A stretch of DNA of 64,000 nucleotides from Temnothorax longispinosus (Eukaryota; Arthropoda; Insecta; Hymenoptera; Formicidae). Each line of letters begins with the position of its first letter. The stretch's first letter is position 1. Below, piece by piece: positions 20,901 to 32,960 of this stretch. Position numbers and translations under genes: made by a program. Under the pieces are notes generated by a model. It worked only from the letters and a program-made list of their open reading frames with translations, had not been told where the DNA came from and did no database searches. The stretch is from NCBI RefSeq assembly GCF_030848805.1, contig NC_092359.1:14125102-14189101 (forward strand), in the 5' to 3' direction.

Positions 20901-21508
20901 TGAGATACGAAGAAAAACTAGAAAACGGAGGGGGAAACGAAATAGCAAGAGCATGCTGGAAGGAAATAAAAAAGGACGTAAGGAAAGAGAAGTCAAAATG
21001 GGAAGTAGAACGTAGAAAGTTTTACGAGTGTAGAGGATATGCAGCGGAAGAGATAGAAAGGAAAAGAGAAGAAGGGTGGAGTAGCATAGAAGAGATAGAA
21101 GGTAGAGATAGAGACATACAAGTACAGGAGATAGACGAAAAGATAAGAGAATCGAAATATAATAGATGGTACAAAGAGATAGCAGAAATCGGAAGACCTG
21201 AGTATCTGGAAAGAGGAGGAAAAGAAAAATCGGTAACAAGGATAGCAAGATTCAGACTAGGAAACGAGATGCGTGGTGGGAGGTACTGGGAATCAGAAGA
21301 GAAAAGAAGTTGCAGAGTATGCGAGGCAGAGGAAGAAACTTGGGAGCATACGCTGGAGAGATGCGCGAGGGAGGGGGGCGACGACATGGGAGAAGGAATA
21401 GGGGAGAGAGTAAGAAAAATTTTGAATGGCAATGGAGAGGGAGAGAGATGGATGGTGAAGTTGGAGGAGAGAAGAGAAAAACGAAATACAGAGACAGAAA
21501 ACTGTTAA
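17962..21508 (+). pseudogene. LINE ORF2: endonuclease, RT, zinc knuckle (broken)
   Basis: Removing the breaks leaves about 1,065 codons. The APE endonuclease covers 17962 to about 18860: GFWNIAGL, ETW, GGDFNART and SDHQYV. The reverse transcriptase follows: DLKAAFDSVDR (about 20060), GVRQGCPLSALLF (about 20230) and the catalytic YADD (about 20355). The C-terminus has CRVCEAEEETWEHTLERC (about 21310), a CCHC knuckle. Breaks: one-base frameshift in an A-run at about 18309-18314; TAG at 18855-18857; the 28S insertion plus duplication, a net 352 bp (19455-19831 region), which shifts the frame; one-base frameshift near 20569. Catalytic residues of both enzymes survive, so inactivation looks recent. 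Confidence 0.88.
19480..19806 (+). pseudogene. 28S rRNA fragment inserted in the LINE RT
   Basis: 327 bp of GC-rich sequence matching eukaryotic 28S rRNA in sense orientation. The diagnostic stretches are AAGTTACGGATCCAATTTGC, GACTTCCCTTACCTACATTA and CACC/TACCTTGGAGACCTGC (recalled conserved 28S sequence). It is flanked by an exact 25-bp direct repeat, ATAGTAAAGAAAGGGGAAGG plus AAAAG (19455-19479 and 19807-19831), which is LINE coding sequence. It has no poly(A) tail, promoter or full gene. The duplication length fits insertion by target-primed reverse transcription of an rRNA fragment. Confidence 0.9.
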
Positions 21509-21668
21509 AGTTATAATATTTTGCTCTGTTTGTTGGATTTGATTTGTATGTATAAGTTGTATGAAAATGTATAATGTCTATAGGTATGATATATGTATGT
21601 GTAACCATTTCAAGCCGAAAGGCAGAAATAAATATATTCTATTCTATTCTATTCACTAGTTGACACAG

Positions 21669-22329
21669 TACTTCAACTTATTCATGCTTGGTATATTCTT
21701 GCTATATTTATGTAATGTGTTTTGAATAATATGTTTAACTTGTATGATCCTTTCTTCAAACAGATTTAAGTAATGAAATCACTGGACTGTTTTCTCTAAT
21801 CGAGATACAAATAACGGAAATCTGCGTTCTTACAATCATCTATGATGAGAGGTTAACTTCTTGTAGTGACAAAATGAGAAAGGATTATGCATTTATCATT
21901 CAACATTATCTTATTTTGTATTGATGCTATGTGTTCTCTGTACAACATTTATTACGATATATCCATAGATTATAACATAATTGCCTTGAAAATACACGAT
22001 CTCTTTACCGACGTAACAACAAGAAAAGTGTCGTTCCCTATTCTGTAATTCTTGAGCTCAGGCTCCTGCGCGAGCTTGTACGTTTCAAACAGACTACAAA
22101 GATTGCAATGGTGATTTCACAGATTTAACCATTTGTTCCAAAAATAAATAGAGAAAATTGCATAAGTAATATTATAACCACTGAACAAAAAGATCCTCAA
22201 TCCATCGAGCAGGAATGTAAATCACAAATGAATTATATTCGATTTACATTCAATAGAAAAAATGGGCTATTGAAGAATCACATTTTATACTTCCTCGAAA
22301 TTTTTGATAAGATTTTTAGGTACATGATA
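21669..22329. other. No gene seen
   Basis: AT-rich sequence outside the LINE target duplication. No repeat or reading frame worth calling. Confidence 0.5.
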
Positions 22330-22953
22330 AAAACCGTTTAAAGAATCTGTGGACCGATAATTTTAATAAATATTTTGAAAAACATTACCCTTATTGTGTA
22401 CTGCGTTTTTACTGGCATAAGTGCTTATCTAATATATCACCTAATAATTTATATTTTAATGCAAAAGCGAAATGTTTAAAATCTACATGCACGGCATTTA
22501 AGTTTGTAGTTCGGGAAAGAATTTGTGAACCATTTTCTGATTTTCTTGTTTTTGTTTTACAGCAACGTGAAATTAATCATTCTTCTAATGAAGTACGTAT
22601 AAGATTTATAAGGAAACCTGAAAGAAATCAATTAGGTGAAAAGAAATACAAAAAATTTCTTCAAAAATGCTGAAGTGGCAGATGCTTGGTGCAAAATCTG
22701 AAGATGTGTTAAAACAAGGGAATTATAATAATACTCCTGATCAAATAATTTTAGAAAAAATTAAAAGTGATTACCGAAAGAAAGACGACTTAGATAATAA
22801 CTATTTTATGTTTATGCAAAAATTGAAAGATACTTATTCTGACAAATATGAAGAAATAATTACAGGGTATATACAGTTTTACACGTGCGATCCTTTACTT
22901 GTTATACTATTTACTGAAAAACAATTAGATTTTCTAGCTACAGTAAAAGATAC
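22330..22953 (+). pseudogene. N-terminal remnant of a large transposon protein
   Basis: Two frames join by a one-base shift near 22665. The first, from about 22330, has FEKHYPYCVLRFYWH and CLKSTCTAFKF, a Cys-containing N-terminal module. The second (22667-22953) has LKQGNYNNTPDQIILEKIKSD and EEIITGYIQFYTCDPLLVILF. This arrangement recurs in a family of large insect transposon proteins in which an Asp-Ala-Thr-Gly motif follows shortly after. Here the frame runs into the MITE at 22954, so the catalytic part is missing. The superfamily name is uncertain. Confidence 0.55.
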
Positions 22954-23978
22954 GGTAAAAGTTTACAATAACTTACACAGCTCGGATTACTTTGACCTTG
23001 ACATATGTTGTCAAAGACATAATACTGAGTAACTTTTCCTTATAACTTAGTCGGCGGTCGCTGCTTATTAAAAAGTTATAAACAAAAAAAGTTTGAAAAA
23101 TATAGCAGCTATTTTGAGTATTGGAAGGCATAAATGACTAATATATATGTCGAAATAGTTCACGCATACACTTTTCACGCGAACCGAGGTTCACCCACAC
23201 CCCCCCTGCTTTCGGGGGAGGTGCGGTAGCCCCGAAATAATTCACGCATATATTTTTCACGCGAACCGAGGTTCACCCACACCCCCCCTGCTTTCGGGGG
23301 AGGTGCGGTAGCCCCGAAATAGTTTACGCATGGGTTAGTTGACGCGCTTTAAACAATTAAATACTGGTAAAGCGCGTCATCTAACCTATGTAGATTAGTG
23401 ACGCGCTTTAAACAGTTAAATACTTGTAAAGCGCGTCATCTAACCTACGTATTTTCCAAACTTTTTGTTAATAACTTTTTAACGAATAACGAGCAACGGC
23501 TAAAACCTTCTGAAGGTCACTCGGGGTCATGACCTTGACAACATATATCAAGGTCATTGAAATTGGTGAGGTCGCCAAACCTTTTTTTGTTAATAACTTT
23601 TTAATAAAAAGCGACCGCCGAATAAGTTATAAGGAAAAGTTACTCAGTATTATGTCCTTGACAACATATGTCAAGGTCAAAGTAATCCGAGCTGTGAAAG
23701 TTATTGTAAACTTTTACCCTTTTTTTGTTAATAACTTTTTAACGAATAACGAGCAACGGCTAAAACCTTCTGAAGGTCACTCGGGGTCATGACCTTGACA
23801 ACATATATCAAGGTCATTGAAATCGGTGAGGTCGCCAAACTTTTTTTTGTTAATAACTTTTTAATAAAAAGCGACCGCCGAATAAGTTATAAGGAAAAGT
23901 TACTCAGTATTATGTCCTTGACAACATATGTCAAGGTCAAAGTAATCCGAGCTGTGTAAGTTATTGTAAACTTTTACC
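22954..23978. mobile_element. Palindromic MITE with GGTAA ends
   Basis: The inverted ends GGTAAAAGTTTACAATAACT run from 22954 and, as complement, to 23978, and include the palindrome GACCTTGACATATGTTGTC. It shares this palindrome, AATAACTTTTTAA blocks and GACGCGCTTTAAA stems with the MITE at 52461-53293, so they are one family. No transposase and no clear target duplication here. Confidence 0.75.
23155..23335 (+). repeat. 79-bp tandem duplication with GC hairpin
   Basis: Two copies of a unit containing CACGCGAACCGAGGTTCACC and CACCCCCCCTGCTTTCGGGGGAGGTG-type hairpin arms, inside the MITE. Confidence 0.85.
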
Positions 23979-23985
23979 GTGGTTT
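23464..23985 (+). repeat. 262-bp tandem duplication
   Basis: The block starting GTTAATAACTTTTTAACGAA repeats after about 262 bp with few differences, ending with the MITE right terminus. The first copy carries an internal copy of the terminus at about 23693-23720. Confidence 0.85.
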
Positions 23986-25245
23986 TATTCATCATCTTTA
24001 ATAATATTTTTATGATAAATTTTATTGTTAATTAGTTTATTTTGAGAGATCCAACAATGATTTATAACCAAAAGTTGTTTGACTTTTTGTGATAGTTCCA
24101 GTAGTCACACTAGTTAAGTCTATTAATAATATAATTTAATTGTTTATAACAATCATGTTTGAGAAATGCTAGTAAGATAATTATTATTTTAGCATGATAA
24201 TATTCTTTAGGCACAAAAGATTATGTTCTTATGAATAATCTGCTTTTAATTTATTTATTTATATTTTATTTTAATTTTCTGAGTTTATTCTTATGGAACA
24301 TGTATTTATTTGTATGTTAAACTAAATTTATATTGCATAAAGGGTATCATAAAGCCTGTAATAACCATTTACGATCAATTTTAGTGATTCTGGGGAATTT
24401 TAATAAGCGATTGTCCAAAAGTTTATAGTGTGATTCATGAAAATAGGGCTTAAGCTTGAAAGGGTGCCTTTAGGCAGACATGTTCTCTAGGCTTGTGCCA
24501 GTTACTTTAAGAACGCGTGCTCGCATCAGCTGAGTGATTGTTGTGAAAGTTAATTTAAAAAGTGATTGTTATATTATAATATTGTTTTCAGATGCTGGGG
24601 ACTTCTAGCAATGAGGATAGAAAATCAAAAAATTTATGCGGCTGGAATATAGCGGTGATTATACCGTCAGACGTAACACCACCGCGTTCGAAATTGCGTA
24701 CAAGAATTATCGCGTCCGATGTTTCTTGCCTCTCGATTTGCGGTGTCCCGGTATACCGTGAAATATGAAATCTTTCGTTTATAAATCCGTTGAATGTCTT
24801 TCGCGAGAAACTCGAAAAAGTTACTCACTCGTAAATACACTCGAAGCTTCTATTGTTCGAGCGCTCTGCCCGGGCACTGTGTGATGACGTGATCGGTGGG
24901 GGTAGGCTCGACGTTCACGTGACTGCGAGGTCCTACCGTTGCCGTGAGTACGCGCGTACCGAGCTCTTCCTCGTGGAAGAAGTGAAGTGAGAGAGAATAT
25001 TCGTGTGTACCGGTACCCGAGAGAGAGATATAACGAACCTCGTGGCACGTATCACGTTCTCACTGTTCTCACTTATTGTTTGCAATAAATGCTTGCTTGT
25101 TATCGATGAAGTCGATGATCATGATCGTCCTCGACTTCTCATTCCTGAATAATTGCGTGATATGGAACTTGTTAAGTCCGCTGATAACACGTTTCTTGAT
25201 GCACGTATTCCAATGTTAATTTTTGCACAGTTTTTACACACCCGA
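23979..25245. other. No gene; possible LTR tail near 24800-25140
   Basis: AT-rich and featureless to about 24590. From 24640 to 25140 it is GC-richer, with a purine run GTACCCGAGAGAGAGATATAA and CAATAAATGC near 25083. This could be an LTR with TATA and poly(A) signals, but no TG...CA boundaries or primer site are visible before the gap. Confidence 0.3.
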
Positions 25246-25745
25246 NNNNNNNNNNNNNNNNNNNNNNNNNNNNNNNNNNNNNNNNNNNNNNNNNNNNNNN
25301 NNNNNNNNNNNNNNNNNNNNNNNNNNNNNNNNNNNNNNNNNNNNNNNNNNNNNNNNNNNNNNNNNNNNNNNNNNNNNNNNNNNNNNNNNNNNNNNNNNNN
25401 NNNNNNNNNNNNNNNNNNNNNNNNNNNNNNNNNNNNNNNNNNNNNNNNNNNNNNNNNNNNNNNNNNNNNNNNNNNNNNNNNNNNNNNNNNNNNNNNNNNN
25501 NNNNNNNNNNNNNNNNNNNNNNNNNNNNNNNNNNNNNNNNNNNNNNNNNNNNNNNNNNNNNNNNNNNNNNNNNNNNNNNNNNNNNNNNNNNNNNNNNNNN
25601 NNNNNNNNNNNNNNNNNNNNNNNNNNNNNNNNNNNNNNNNNNNNNNNNNNNNNNNNNNNNNNNNNNNNNNNNNNNNNNNNNNNNNNNNNNNNNNNNNNNN
25701 NNNNNNNNNNNNNNNNNNNNNNNNNNNNNNNNNNNNNNNNNNNNN
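25246..25745. other. Assembly gap (500 N)
   Basis: Exactly 500 N. Frames across it are meaningless. Confidence 0.99.
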
Positions 25746-26911
25746 TTTTTTTTTTCGAGGTAACAACATATACACTACTATGCGTGTACTTGGCGTCTTT
25801 CTTTACCTTTTTTTTAAAATTGATTATACGTTTGTCTTTATTTTATTTTACCTTGTTAAAATCAACCTTGAGCTCTGTTACAACCAACCCTAGGGGTAGG
25901 GACAATCGTAACAAATCTCGATCTTCATAAAATTTAATTTTTCTACGTAATTATAAAATGTAGATAAATTTTATCCATATCATAATGTAAATAAAGCATA
26001 TATTTACCTTATAAAAGAGAAAAAGTTTATATATAAACAAGTAAATCGAAGATATCAACTCAAATGAGCAAAATGTTACGTTTAGCTTTGGTCTTCTCTA
26101 AGTGCTTGGGCGGGGAAAGAGCCTCTTTTCTTGCACGCCTCAAACAAATTCTAATAAACCAAACTTAATTTCAAATTAGAAAGACGATTGGGTTAGATTA
26201 GAATTTTTTGCAGTAGAAATAAATGCTCATTTTGTTCATTTATGTACGTAATTTATGCAAATAACATAGAACTTGTAATGATCTGCAGATGATACGTAAA
26301 TTATAGCATTTAAAATACGTTTGTATGGTTTATTTTATTTGCTAATAACTTTTTAATACAGCGATGGCTAATCTTTTAGTTCCAACCACATCTTTGATAA
26401 TATATGTGTAATGGTCATTTAAATCGGTGCGGTTGTCATAACTATGTAGTTTTATCAATAATACTATTAATAGTAACAACAATAATGAAGATAACGATTG
26501 CATGGAATCAATTACGAGCAATCGTTGCTCGCAATTACATGGTTGCGTGTGTTTCAGCTATCTGATTGTTATATATATGTATCACGGCACAATAGTTACA
26601 AAATGTTATCGCTATTACATAAAAAAGGACATTTTAAAAGAGCTAATTGTAATTCAACAAATAAAGAAACAATTTAATGCTCGCATGTTTCTCTTTTTCG
26701 GTCAGCTTCGAATCGTGAAAGAGAAACATTGTGAGAAATTTCGCAGTGTTTTAGCACTATCTCTAAGATCTACACGCAATAGAGACAAATTACTGTTATT
26801 AGCCCCGTTTGAAGTAATAAACAGATTTATCTGCGCTTTATCGCCAGCATGAGTGAAACATAGCGATATGTTAGCAATGATCATAGCAACTAAGTCAGTT
26901 CTTGTGAAATC
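25746..26911. other. Upstream region of the receptor gene
   Basis: AT-rich, no conserved frame. At 26340-26440 a decayed copy of the GGTAA-MITE terminus is visible (GCTAATAACTTTTTAATACA, then GATAATATATGTGTAATGGTCA). The 116-codon frame at 26502 has no recognisable domain. Confidence 0.5.
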
Positions 26912-29900
26912 ATGCTGGAAAATTGTCGATGGTTGCTGTACATATCGCGCTTTTGTGGCTGTCATCCACACACGATCGATGAATTATCGATATTCAAAAA
27001 TTTTCACCCACTGGCAGTGTACTCACTGATCGCGTGCGGCATGTATTGCGCTGGAGCATATTATACATTTAACACTTATTTAATTAAGTGTGAGACTAAT
27101 GTGGGATGTGTTCTGGAACAATTGTATCAATACAGCCGGTCTTCCTATATGATTCTAACGGCATTGTTGTCGTGTCTGCGACATATGGAATTTGAACGTA
27201 CTATATCCACAACTCGTAAATTCGATAATTTAATACAACATTATCATTGGTGCACTGATGACAAACGAAAAAATCACTACATGCAATGGCTGATTATGAT
27301 ATTAATCTTCGGCGTTTGGTTCACACCTATCTTACTAATGATAATATTTAGTGCTAGAAACAAAACTTTAACCAAAACAGTTTTGTTTGCATTTATGATA
27401 AAATGCGTAACACGAATATCGTTCTCCATGGAAATCGCAAAATTTTACTTCTTATACGATGCATTGCGTCGCAGATTTCATCGTCTCAACAGACTGTGTC
27501 ATGAATTGATTGGTATTATTGTTAATTGATCAATTCGAAACCGTTGAATAAATCGAATCAAGTTAACTTAATCAATGACGATTCTCAAATGCTAATATTA
27601 ACAACTTATATTAAAATTGATGAATGTTTCTAAATATCTAAATTAATATCTAAAAATAAAATACTTTTTATCTATATATATTTATATATACATATAATAT
27701 ATTAGGCATATTTATCACGCGCACACGCGTGTATGTTTATGGTATATAATAAATGATCTTAATAAAAGTTTGTTTTATATACATAGGGATGACTGTTGGC
27801 ATCAATATCAGATTATTTGCCGACGGACTTGCCATCATGAATCTCCAGCGGTTACATCGTTATCTTCACGATGCAACAAATTGTCTCACTTCTTATTACA
27901 ACCCACAGTTGCTCACTTGGATCACATGTATGTTAATAGAGATTACAACTAATGTCTTCGGCATTGTTTTTAGTGGAAAATATATTCCACTTAACAACAT
28001 GCTGCTATTTTATATCCCGTATGTGATATTTGTATCACTTCAAATTATTGCTATAAGTCGCATCTGTTATTTGACATGCAATCAGGTATTAGTATACATA
28101 TTGCAAATATAATGCTGATAAGCAAAATTGGTGTAATAATCTTTTTAATGCTGCGTACAATTGTTATAGGCGAACGCATTGGCGAGTATAATATTCTCGG
28201 CAGAAACTTCCACATTCAAACATAGTAACTTTTCGACTGTGAGTAAAATTAACACTACTAAAATACATATGTTGTGCATGTGCGCGCGTGCGCGCATACG
28301 TGCGTATTGTGACAACGAGATATATTTAATTATGTTATCTTGAAAAATCGATTTTTCGAAAATTAATTTTACCATTATTTGTCGTTCTCCAGACAATAGG
28401 TACAACCTTTGTGTAAAACATTTGTGTTATGACGCGTACTTTCAGAGATAATAGCTTAATTGTAACATTATTTTAAAAGTATATTTTATTTGGTGCTCGT
28501 GACGCTTGTGAGCATCATCCGTCCTTGTTCAACATTTGTTAAACAACAAAAATGAAATAATTTTAAGAGTGTTGCTAGCGCTAAATGGAACGTATCCCAA
28601 ATAGTTTAAACGCTCCACTCCGCATACAGGGTGGGGCATTTAAAGCGTTACAAGCGGTTATCTCTGAAAGTATGCATCTTACCAAAAATATCTTACAAGA
28701 GGACCTTCAAGCTAACGGATTTTTGTTTTTTTTTGTACTTACTGTACTTGAGGGTCATCACCCGGACATCAATTTCCCAAAGTATTAAGGCGCGCTTTTC
28801 AGAAAAACTCGAGAAAATCGACTTTGAAGAATTCCGAGCGCGTTATATGTACCTACATAGAATTTTAACTTTAATGTAAAATTTATCAAATTATATTTAA
28901 TCATGGTTTTCAATAAAAAACTTACATCTTCTTATTTTGAATTGCCACTCGCTTGAAACATCGTACTTTATATTCAAGTAATTTTGAAATCGAATACTTA
29001 TAATAAATTAAAATTTTGGTACAAAAATGAAAACGTCAGGTAGGAAATAAAATACTTTTATATTTTTGAAAATTACGAGAAAATACAGCGCAAAAATGAT
29101 ATTAATAAAAATATTGTTTAATTTTTAATTATTAAACAATATTTTTATTAATATTATTTTTGCGCTGTATTTTCTCGTAATTTTCAAAAATATAAAAGTA
29201 TTTTATTTCCTACTTGACGTTTTTCATTTTTGTATCAAAATTTTAATTTATCATAAGTATAAAATATATTGTATACAGTCGTTGTACTGTAAAACGACTG
29301 TATACAATATGTTTTATACTATATATTTCATATCATATAATTCACTTTTAAAAATTAAACAATATTTTTATTAATATCATTTTTGCGCTGTATTTTCTCG
29401 TAATTTTCAAAAATATAAAAGTATTTTATTTCCTACCTGACGTTTTCATTTTTGTACCAAAATTTTAATTTATTATAAGTATTCGATTTCAAAATTACTT
29501 GAATATAAAGTACGATGTTTCAAGCGAGTGGCAATTCAAAATAAGAAGATGTAAGTTTTTTATTGAAAACCATGATTAAATATGATTTGATAAATTTTAC
29601 ATTAAAGTTAAAATTCTATGTAGGTACATATAACGCGCTCGGAATTCTTCAAAGTCGATTTTCTCGAGTTTTTCTGAAAAGCGCGCCTTAATACTTTGGG
29701 AAATTGATGTCCGGGTGATGACCCTCAAGTACAGTAAGTACAAAAAAAAAACAAAAATTCGTTAGCCTGAAGGTCCCCTTGTTAGATTATAGTTGAAGGA
29801 CACATAACATAATAACATTCGTTTAATCTTGGGTGTAGGTATCAAAATCATGTACAGATCACTTTTAATTTTTTAAATGGAAATCCCCATGTTTTTTTAT

Positions 29901-31012
29901 ATCATATTTTTCTATTAATTAATTTAAACAACTTTTGTGTAAAACATTTTTTTATTTGACTAATATTTTTTGTGAGATTTAAGGAAAATTTGGTAACTTT
30001 TTCAATACTTAACTTATCTGATCAATAATTGTTGTCGGAGGGAAAAGTGATATAGGACTTTCTGACTTGATTTGGTATTAAGAATATGCTGTAATAGCTT
30101 CACTATTTTTGTAAACACTTGTGTATACAAAAGCTTCAAAGAGATTTTAATCATAACGATCTGAGTGGCTATTACATAAAACTTTCGTGTTATAAAAGAG
30201 AACTAGTCATAAGCGATAAAGATAGCGTAATGGAACAAATAGGACTCTTTGAAATTTAATTTAAAATTCGAATTGATTTTATTTATAAAAATTTGTTAAT
30301 AAGACGTTAAACATATGGTATAAATAAATCTCGCCTTCTCCTTCATCATACAGTAAAAGAAGAACTAGATTCCATTTTAAAAAACAAAGATAATCTTGTA
30401 ATCTCCAAGGTTCTTCTACCTATCGATTTTTTTGCGATGGTTTGACGATCCCTTTGAACTCCTTCAACACTTATGTGTTCAATTTTATTAACTCAAATTC
30501 ATTTCCAAGATATTTTGATTTATAGATTAAAATGGGCCAATTTGTATATATACATGGTACTGCTATAATCAATCTTGTATGCACAGACATGCATTAAACA
30601 ATTCGAAATTACTTTTCCGTCACGGCTTTTCCGTAAAATTTTATTGAACATTATTACGAATAGGTATCTTTTAATATTAAATGTATAAAGCATTTTGAAG
30701 AAATAGTTTCAAATCTTTATTAAAATATAAACCTTAAAATGGAATAAAGATCAATTCTTATTTATTTTAATTCGTAAAGTTTAAAATTTGCAAAAGCTTA
30801 ACTTTACTCATTTTTTTATTAACTTATTTTTAATAGCTACATAAAAATGATTGACATTTTTATATTTTAATTATAAAAAAGTTACAAAGACAATATTTTG
30901 CGATGTTCTTTACTTTTAGGAAACAACCGAATTGGGAGTATTTCTATGGGCGCATCCGTTGCGCATCAGAGTTTGTGGCTTGTTTAATTTGGATAACCAA
31001 TTTACACTTTCG
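26912..31012 (+). CDS. Gustatory-receptor-type gene, last exon not found
   Basis: Four exons join in phase: 26912-27512, 27787-28085, 28170-28238 and 30920-31012 (354 codons). Donors are G|GTATTA, CAG|GTATTA, ACT|GTGAGT and TCG|GTAATT; acceptors are ACATAG, GTTATAG and CTTTTAG. The first exon has membrane segments near residues 34-55, 76-92, 125-147 and 152-175. The second has two more, separated by LQRLHRYLHDATNCLTSYYNPQLL, the region before TM5 in insect 7tm_7 receptors. Exon 4 contains VCGLFNLDNQFTLS, the block that normally precedes TM7. The short final exon carrying TM7 and the TYhhhhhQF-type motif was not found downstream, where a mariner-type element begins at about 31250. The gene may be 3'-truncated, or the exon may be diverged or further away. 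Such receptors are ligand-gated cation channels of taste neurons. Intron 3 contains a 1.1-kb foldback. Confidence 0.75.
28696..29781. mobile_element. 1.1-kb foldback in receptor intron 3
   Basis: The inverted ends CAAGAGGACCTTCAAGCTAA (28696) and complement (to 29781) are flanked by TTA at 28693-28695 and 29782-29784. The arms are ~430 bp (28696-29122 and 29349-29781). The centre holds a second partial inverted copy of the inner arm (about 29130-29270) and a perfect stem ATTGTATACAGTCGTT/AACGACTGTATACAAT near 29268-29312. No coding capacity. The TTA target fits Harbinger-type MITEs. Confidence 0.85.
29866..30065 (+). repeat. Dispersed AT-rich repeat, copy A
   Basis: Shares ACAACTTTTGTGTAAAACAT, GGTAACTTTTTCAATA and CGGAGGGAAAAGTG, in the same order and spacing, with 35125-35300. 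Family unknown. Confidence 0.7.
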
Positions 31013-31249
31013 GTAATTAATATTCTCATTTGTTTTTATCATGTTTTTTAGATTTATATAAATATTAAAATTACTATAAATACTGATATTTTCTGTTAGT
31101 TTTTGCGAAAAATCGAAAAATCATGTATTTTGACTATATATTTTACTACGCACAATTAGATGTAACAGAAAATTTAATTTTTAATTATCCAAACATTTCA
31201 AAAGCAAAAAGAGGACACGGTTGACTAATTATTTATTGATTTTGATCTG
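31013..31249. other. Downstream of receptor exon 4; no TM7 exon seen
   Basis: AT-rich. I looked in all frames for a short hydrophobic exon ending in a TY-hydrophobic-QF-like motif after an AG acceptor and found none. Confidence 0.45.
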
Positions 31250-31514
31250 CTTGCATATCGTGAATATATACCTCGAAAAACTTGTAAATTATAAGTTGTA
31301 CGAAAAATTGTTGTATACAAAATTTGCATGACTCTGAAGGGGTCATTACATATAGTGTATAGGGGAAACCGAGGCTGGTTGTCACATTTTTCAAATACTG
31401 ATATAAAAATTAGAAATTTGCACTTGGCTTCCTTATAGAGGAAGTGACGTCTTAAGATGCTAATACAGCCCTCTGATTGGCTGATGACGCAACTGATTGG
31501 CAATTATGAATACC

Positions 31515-31905
31515 GGCCTTAAAGAATTATATAAAATAGAAATAGAGAAGACTGAAGAATATAACAAAATTAAAAATAGATCGATATCTTAAAATTTACA
31601 GAAGTTAAAGCTATTACAGACATTTTTCTAAAAATTTTGATCGCGTATAAAGCTGAGTCTAATCAACCAAATCTTAAAGAATTATATATGAAATAGGGGT
31701 AGAAAAGACTGAAAAATATAATAAAATTAGAAATAGATCAATATCTCTAAATTTGCGGAAATTAAAGCATAAACAAACATTTCTAAAAAAATTCAAAATT
31801 TTATTAAAAAAGAACTTGATTATTAGCAATTTTTATTAATTTTATTATATTCTTCAGTTCTTTCTACCCCTATTTCATATATAATTCGTTAAGATTTGGT
31901 TGATT
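31515..31905. repeat. Local direct and inverted AT-rich repeat
   Basis: A segment with CTTAAAGAATTATAT...AAATAG...GAAGACTGAAGAATATAA occurs at about 31518 and 31673 in direct orientation and at about 31830-31905 inverted (TATTCTTCAGTTCTTTCTACC). Confidence 0.65.
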
Positions 31906-32499
31906 AGTTCTGGACTTATAGAAATTTCGGTAAATTTGGCACATACACACACACACATACATACATACAGACATTTTTTAAAATTGCAATTTTTCGACGT
32001 TTTAGAACATTCTGAACACATTCAGAAAAACAAAAAAATTTTTCTTTTTAACGAAAAAAATCTTATAGCAATATTTTATAATATCGTGTACTACTTTATA
32101 ATGTGTGTGTGTAGCTACATTCTTTAGTATAAGAAAAAAAATATTAGACTTACATACATTATATTTATACACAAAAAAGTTATCTAATTCTAAGCAAAAT
32201 CGTGCAAATGTAACAACTTACCGCATACCCAGGGTTGGTTGTCACATGTTTCTGGATTGGGTGTCACGTATCTTAAATATAGAGAAAACATACGACAAAT
32301 AGCTTCTGTTTTAATATTTTAATAAAGTTAGTGAGTTTTTTGTAGATTTAACTTAATAATATATTGCAGCAAGAATTAAACGAAATATTATAAATTAGGT
32401 GCTCGAATTGGTTCTCGGGTTAACATTTTTAATACAATGACTGTTAATCAATGATAATCTATTAGTCAATAACGAAACAGCACTCCAAATTGTTTCTGA

Positions 32500-32960
32500 A
32501 TTAAGTCTATTGCACGTACGTTTTGAGAATTTGATCTTTCATATTCTCTACCGTTGTGGGTGGCTCACGATACACTGTATCTTTCAATGTACCTTACAAG
32601 AAATAATTTAATGGCGTTAGATCTGGTGAACGAAGTGGTCATAAAAATTCTCCATCACGACCTATCTATCGATTTGGAAATTGTCTATGCAACGCTTCTC
32701 TTGACTCTCGTGCGTAATGTGCAGGGCAACCATCATGCATGTACCACATTTTTAAACAAATATTTAGTGGTACATTCTCCAATAACGTTGGTATAAGCAG
32801 ATCTCCGTTAAAAAATTGCGTATTTTTTTCTCGTTAATTGTTCATCAATAAAGTATGGTTAAATTATTTGATTGCCGAGTATGGCCACACCACATGTTAA
32901 TGCTCCGTCGTCGTTAGTGATCAATTTCTCCAGTGAGAGTGGTTAGTTCTTTAATGCCTA
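32500..32960 (-). pseudogene. Mariner-type transposase remnant
   Basis: The minus strand still reads MWYMHDGCPAHYARESREAL, then RQFPNR, and RSPDLTPLNYFL followed by GTLKDTVYREPPTT. These are the central and final catalytic motifs (HDG-AH and SPDLTPLD-FLW) of insect Tc1/mariner-like transposases. Trp codons have become stops at least three times (R*IG, FL*P and FL*GT), and an upstream part (VWCG, GPYFIDGQLT) needs frame changes. Clearly dead. Confidence 0.75.

Larger units (their letters stand above)
16331..21652 (+). mobile_element. APE-type LINE, near full length
   Basis: The element is flanked by a 16-bp target duplication, TCACTAGTTGACACAG (16315-16330 and 21653-21668). It has a ~490-bp 5' region, ORF1 (16817-17752) and ORF2 (17962-21508) with endonuclease, reverse transcriptase and a C-terminal zinc knuckle. 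The 3' end is AATAAATAT followed by (ATTCT)n instead of poly(A). Protein layout fits the I/R1/Jockey group of non-LTR elements; I cannot name the clade. The plus strand is extremely purine-rich through both ORFs. Damage: two nonsense codons, two frameshifts and a 28S rRNA insertion in the RT. Confidence 0.92.

Noticed and set aside
16720..21608. Many Ser/Phe/Leu-rich minus-strand frames opposite the LINE
   Set aside because: Shadows of the purine-rich coding strand; the plus-strand frames have endonuclease and RT motifs.
26502..26852. 116-codon frame upstream of the receptor gene
   Set aside because: No motif and a composition typical of chance frames; not consistent with a receptor first exon.
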